From: an uncultured Mycolicibacterium sp.
Lineage (GTDB): Bacteria; Actinomycetota; Actinomycetes; Mycobacteriales; Mycobacteriaceae
DNA: 37,565 nt
NCBI GenBank assembly: GCA_945957405.1
Contig: CAMFLL010000028.1
Location: 1-37,565 of the forward strand
Direction: 5' to 3'
The position numbers were made by a program, and so were the translations under genes. The notes beneath the pieces are model-generated. The model ran no database searches. It saw only the letters and a program-made list of their open reading frames with translations, and was not told the DNA's origin. Below are positions 35,245-37,565 of the stretch, piece by piece (within the stretch, counting starts at the first letter, position 1; every line of letters starts with the position of its first letter).

Positions 35245-36242
35245 GCACCCCCGAGATCGGCTGCGATGCCACCCAGATCGAGGCCGGCACGCACCATCTG
35301 CGCGGTCGCCTGCGGATCGGTCATCAGCAGCGGTATGGACCGGACTGCGACACCGTCGATCTCGGCGTGATCGCCGTCGTGGACCAGCCAGCCGTCGAGC
35401 AGGCCGGTGCCGGACCGTGCCCCGAAATGCTCACCGACGGCCTGTGACGTCGACTCGACGCCGATGACACTGAGGCATTCGTCGGCCATGCCGCGCAATG
35501 GCTTTCCGCCGATGATGGGCGAGTACCCGATCACGGGCGCCGACGTCGAACGCAGGGCCCCGCGGACACCGGGCACGGCGACGATGGCACCCACGCTCAC
35601 CACGGGATTCGACGGGGCCAGGAACACGATGTCGGCCTCGTTGATGGCGTCGACGACATCGGGTGTAGCCGTGGCCTTCTCAGCGCCGACGAACGCGAAA
35701 CTGTGCGTGGGCACCTGGGCCCGGTATCTGACCCACCACTCCTGGAAGTGGATCGCCCGCCGTTCATCGGTGTCGGGATCGGTGATGACGACATGGGTCT
35801 CACATCGATCGTCACTGGCGGGCAGCAGTCGCGCGCCCGGACTCCACCGCTTGCACAGCGCCTCGGTGACCTGAGATAGCGGGTAGCCGGCCCGCAGCAT
35901 CTGACTGCGCACCAGGTGGGTGGCCAGGTCGCGGTCCCCGAGGCCGAACCAGTCCGGCTGCACACCGTAGGCGGCCAGTTCCTCCTTGGCGTGCCACGTC
36001 TCGTTGCGGTGGCCCCAGCCGCGTTCGGGGTCGATACCGCCGCCCAGGGTGTACATGCAGGTGTCGAGGTCGGGGCAGATGCGCACACCGTGCATCCAGG
36101 CGTCGTCGCCGATGTTGACCACGGCGGTCAGCTCGTGGCCGGCGTCCGCCGCGCCGGCGAACTGTCCGAGCCCCAGCAACCGTTGGACGCCCAGCAGGAA
36201 GCGCGCGCCGCCGACCCCGCCGACCAACACAGTGACCTTCAC
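35238..36242 (-). CDS. fbiA: F420 biosynthesis 2-phospho-L-lactate/phosphoenolpyruvyl transferase
   Basis: A 334-residue CofD-family protein that joins the Fo deazaflavin to phosphoenolpyruvate (or lactyl phosphate) in F420 synthesis. It opens [20 protein letters not shown]. It has [20 protein letters not shown] (binding Asp), [15 protein letters not shown], and [20 protein letters not shown], then [18 protein letters not shown] 36242 was chosen over an upstream ATG at 36326 because it gives the family N-terminus. TAGTCT on the minus strand (plus 36251-36256) lies 8 nt before it, a leaderless pattern. It is coupled to fbiB. Confidence 0.95.
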   Translation of the reverse strand: MKVTVLVGGVGGARFLLGVQRLLGLGQFAGAADAGHELTAVVNIGDDAWMHGVRICPDLDTCMYTLGGGIDPERGWGHRNETWHAKEELAAYGVQPDWFGLGDRDLATHLVRSQMLRAGYPLSQVTEALCKRWSPGARLLPASDDRCETHVVITDPDTDERRAIHFQEWWVRYRAQVPTHSFAFVGAEKATATPDVVDAINEADIVFLAPSNPVVSVGAIVAVPGVRGALRSTSAPVIGYSPIIGGKPLRGMADECLSVIGVESTSQAVGEHFGARSGTGLLDGWLVHDGDHAEIDGVAVRSIPLLMTDPQATAQMVRAGLDLGGIAADLGGAW

Positions 36243-36590
36243 AACGAACGAGACTAGGCGCATGCCCGACGGCGCTCGCCGGGAGTGCGACCCAACCGCG
36301 GCGACCTGCGGCTGCGGAAACGACACGGAATGATCTCAGTGCTATTACTCACACGACACGCCAAGACAGCGACGCGCCGAAATGTCAGAGGCAGATGGTA
36401 TGAAATTTGGCTCTAGCGCTTGACCCCGGCAGCTAACCCGTGTCTAATCACATCAGTGTCATTTCCCGGTTGGCCGGCCGGTTCCGGTGTCGCAGACCGA
36501 GATTCGATCACTTGTTCGAATTGGGATTGCCACAGATCAACAGTGGGCGACATTGAAGAATTGACAGACAATTAGGTGAGGAGGCGGAAC
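36243..36590 (+). promoter_or_regulatory. Divergent fbiA-whiB2 control region with strong sigma-A-like promoter
   Basis: TTGACC (36420-36425) and TCTAAT (36443-36448), with a 17-bp spacer, form the best consensus-like promoter in the window. It points to whiB2 with a start near 36455 and a leader of about 135 nt. The leader contains the GC-rich inverted stretch around 36466-36488 (CCGGTTGGCCGGCCGG core). On the other strand the fbiA -10 lies at 36251-36256. No other gene is seen here. Confidence 0.75.
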
Positions 36591-36944
36591 ATGTCCTATG
36601 AGCAGTTTCTCGGCGCAATGGGCAGCACCCCGCACACCAATTTCGACCCGGCGGCTGGGGGGACAACGGGGCGTCCGCATTTGAGCTTGGTCCCCGATGA
36701 CTTCGAACCCGTGTCGGAAACCGAAGACGACCAGTGGCAGGACCGTGCGCTCTGCGCGCAAACAGATCCGGAGGCTTTCTTTCCGGAAAAGGGCGGTTCG
36801 ACCCGGGAAGCCAAGCGCATCTGCCTCGGCTGTGAGGTGAAGGACGCCTGCCTCGAGTACGCGCTGGCGCACGATGAGCGGTTCGGAATCTGGGGTGGGC
36901 TGTCCGAGCGGGAACGTCGCCGCCTCAAACGCGGCATCATCTGA
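36591..36944 (+). CDS. whiB2: WhiB-family Fe-S transcription regulator (cell division)
   Basis: A 117-residue WhiB protein. The cluster ligands are Cys55, Cys78, Cys81 and Cys87 (C-X22-C-X2-C-X5-C), followed by the GIWGG turn and a basic tail ending ERERRRLKRGII for DNA contact. The M. smegmatis orthologue WhmD is needed for septation. GAGGAGG before the ATG supports the start. Residues 1-45 are a variable acidic extension. It is transcribed alone from the promoter at 36420-36448, with a long leader that suggests extra control. Confidence 0.95.
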   Translation: MSYEQFLGAMGSTPHTNFDPAAGGTTGRPHLSLVPDDFEPVSETEDDQWQDRALCAQTDPEAFFPEKGGSTREAKRICLGCEVKDACLEYALAHDERFGIWGGLSERERRRLKRGII

Positions 36945-36962
36945 CCCACGCCGGGCGCGGCG

Positions 36963-37451
36963 TCAGTCGTCGTCGAGCGTCGGGTCGATGACCGACGGTT
37001 CGACACCCAGATGGGTGGCCACCTGAGCCACCAGGATGTCATGCAGGAGTTCCGCGAGTTCCAGCGTGTCTTTGGCGCGGCGTTCGATCGGCTTGCGGAA
37101 CAACACGATTCGCGCGCGTGTCGAGTTACCGCGCACATCGACCCCCGCCGGTATCAGCCGGGCCAGGGCGATCGGCCCGTCGGCGATGACCTCCGGGGGA
37201 AACTGCACGTTCTCGGGATCGCGCGCCGAGATGCGCGGTATTTCATCGACGGCGATGTCGAGTGTGCTGAGGCGATCCTGCCATCGTCGATCGATGGGCT
37301 CGTACGCCTCGAGCACTGCCATGTCGAATCGTTCGGCGCGGCTGCGCCAGCCAGGAACGGTCTGGGGCAGCAGCGGCCCGCGCACCTCTCGGCCATGCCG
37401 AGTGGCGAAAGTTCTGGCCGGGCCGCGTCGGAAGCTGCGGGAATCGGCCAC
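36963..37451 (-). CDS. Zincin-like metallopeptidase-family protein (Rv3259-like)
   Basis: A 162-residue protein of the conserved actinobacterial family represented by Rv3259. The core is VQFPPEVIADGPIALARLIP, IVLFRKPIERRAKDTLELAE and LLHDILVAQVATHLGVEPSV. In related zincin-like families the last segment holds HExxH. Here it reads HDILV, so the metal site is incomplete and peptidase activity is doubtful. GTG 37451 has TACGAT on the minus strand (plus 37459-37464) with a 7-nt gap, a leaderless pattern. That -10 lies at the edge of the 49-bp direct repeat. It is convergent with whiB2, 18 bp apart. Confidence 0.85.
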   Translation of the reverse strand: MADSRSFRRGPARTFATRHGREVRGPLLPQTVPGWRSRAERFDMAVLEAYEPIDRRWQDRLSTLDIAVDEIPRISARDPENVQFPPEVIADGPIALARLIPAGVDVRGNSTRARIVLFRKPIERRAKDTLELAELLHDILVAQVATHLGVEPSVIDPTLDDD

Positions 37452-37461
37452 GAGGTAGATC

Positions 37462-37565
37462 GTAACGACGATGCGCGCGAGGCACGAGCGTGAGGAGGAG
37501 TTGCGACGTGTGTCTGGTAACGACGATGCGCGCGAGGCACGAGCGTGAGGAGGAGTTGCGACGTG
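37462..37565. repeat. 49-bp perfect direct repeat, 55-bp period, running to the window end
   Basis: Positions 37462-37510 and 37517-37565 are identical over 49 bp, with only TGTCTG between them. Each copy ends GAGGAGGAG, seven bases, then GTG, that is, a ribosome-binding site and start codon. The window ends at the last base of copy two, so the copy number is unknown. A real tandem duplication or an assembly edge effect are both possible. Confidence 0.9.
37508..37565 (+). CDS. 5' end of the next gene (Rv3258c-like by position), partial
   Basis: GTG 37508 follows GAGGAGGAG by seven bases and opens a frame of 19 codons (VCLVTTMRARHEREEELRR) that is still open at the window end. The second repeat copy supplies an equal ribosome site and GTG at 37563. 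Because the period is 55 bp, the two copies are in different frames. A frame from ATG 37471 stops at 37548. Which start is used cannot be settled here. Identity rests only on synteny. Confidence 0.35.
   Translation, partial: MCLVTTMRARHEREEELRR

Overview
The window is a GC-rich actinobacterial chromosome segment. Its gene order matches the Mycobacterium tuberculosis Rv3284-to-Rv3258c block, so the source is a Mycobacterium, probably a rapid grower (Mycolicibacterium type). The species cannot be told from sequence alone. No tRNA, rRNA, insertion sequence, integrase or CRISPR array was seen.

Layout. (1) 113-4707 is conserved core: sufE-like, sseA, maf, accE5 and accD5 on the minus strand, then a PH-domain membrane protein on the plus strand. 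(2) About 4708-22000 is a roughly 17 kb accessory block lying between the homologues of Rv3278c and Rv3277, which in M. tuberculosis are neighbours. It encodes an exopolysaccharide pathway: an initiating sugar-phosphate transferase, four glycosyltransferase genes (one a tandem double enzyme), a Wzz-like chain-length protein, a Wzy-like polymerase, two paralogous secreted proteins of unknown function (one with a candidate carbohydrate-binding module and a Thr-rich linker), a zinc-ribbon membrane protein, a polytopic membrane protein and a polysaccharide deacetylase. (3) 22003-28065 is core again: GtrA-family protein, purK, purE, fadE25, birA (displaced relative to M. tuberculosis), two small paralogous membrane proteins and an Rv3268-like protein. 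(4) 28153-33362 holds a methyltransferase, an LCP-family cell-wall ligase, rmlD, wbbL and a GDP-mannose pyrophosphorylase. The last four serve synthesis of the arabinogalactan linker and mannosylated envelope. (5) 33344-37565 holds a NUDIX protein, fbiB, fbiA (coenzyme F420), whiB2, an Rv3259-like protein and the start of the next gene.

How it fits together. The accessory block reads as a Wzy-type exopolysaccharide system placed beside essential cell-wall sugar genes, whose dTDP-rhamnose and GDP-mannose could supply it (inference). No Wzx flippase and no Wzc-type tyrosine kinase is visible. The polymerase appears to carry its own C-terminal chain-length-determinant-like domain. The two secreted paralogues are the best candidates for an undescribed polysaccharide-modifying or -binding system.

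Regulation also divides the window. At least ten core genes have a TANNNT -10 hexamer 6-8 nt before the start codon, as expected for leaderless mRNAs. The exopolysaccharide genes instead have Shine-Dalgarno sites or overlapping starts, AT-rich promoters and one very strong intrinsic terminator. A palindrome of form TTACT-N4-AGTA(A/G) lies before fadE25 and again at the left edge, where accA3 would be expected to start.
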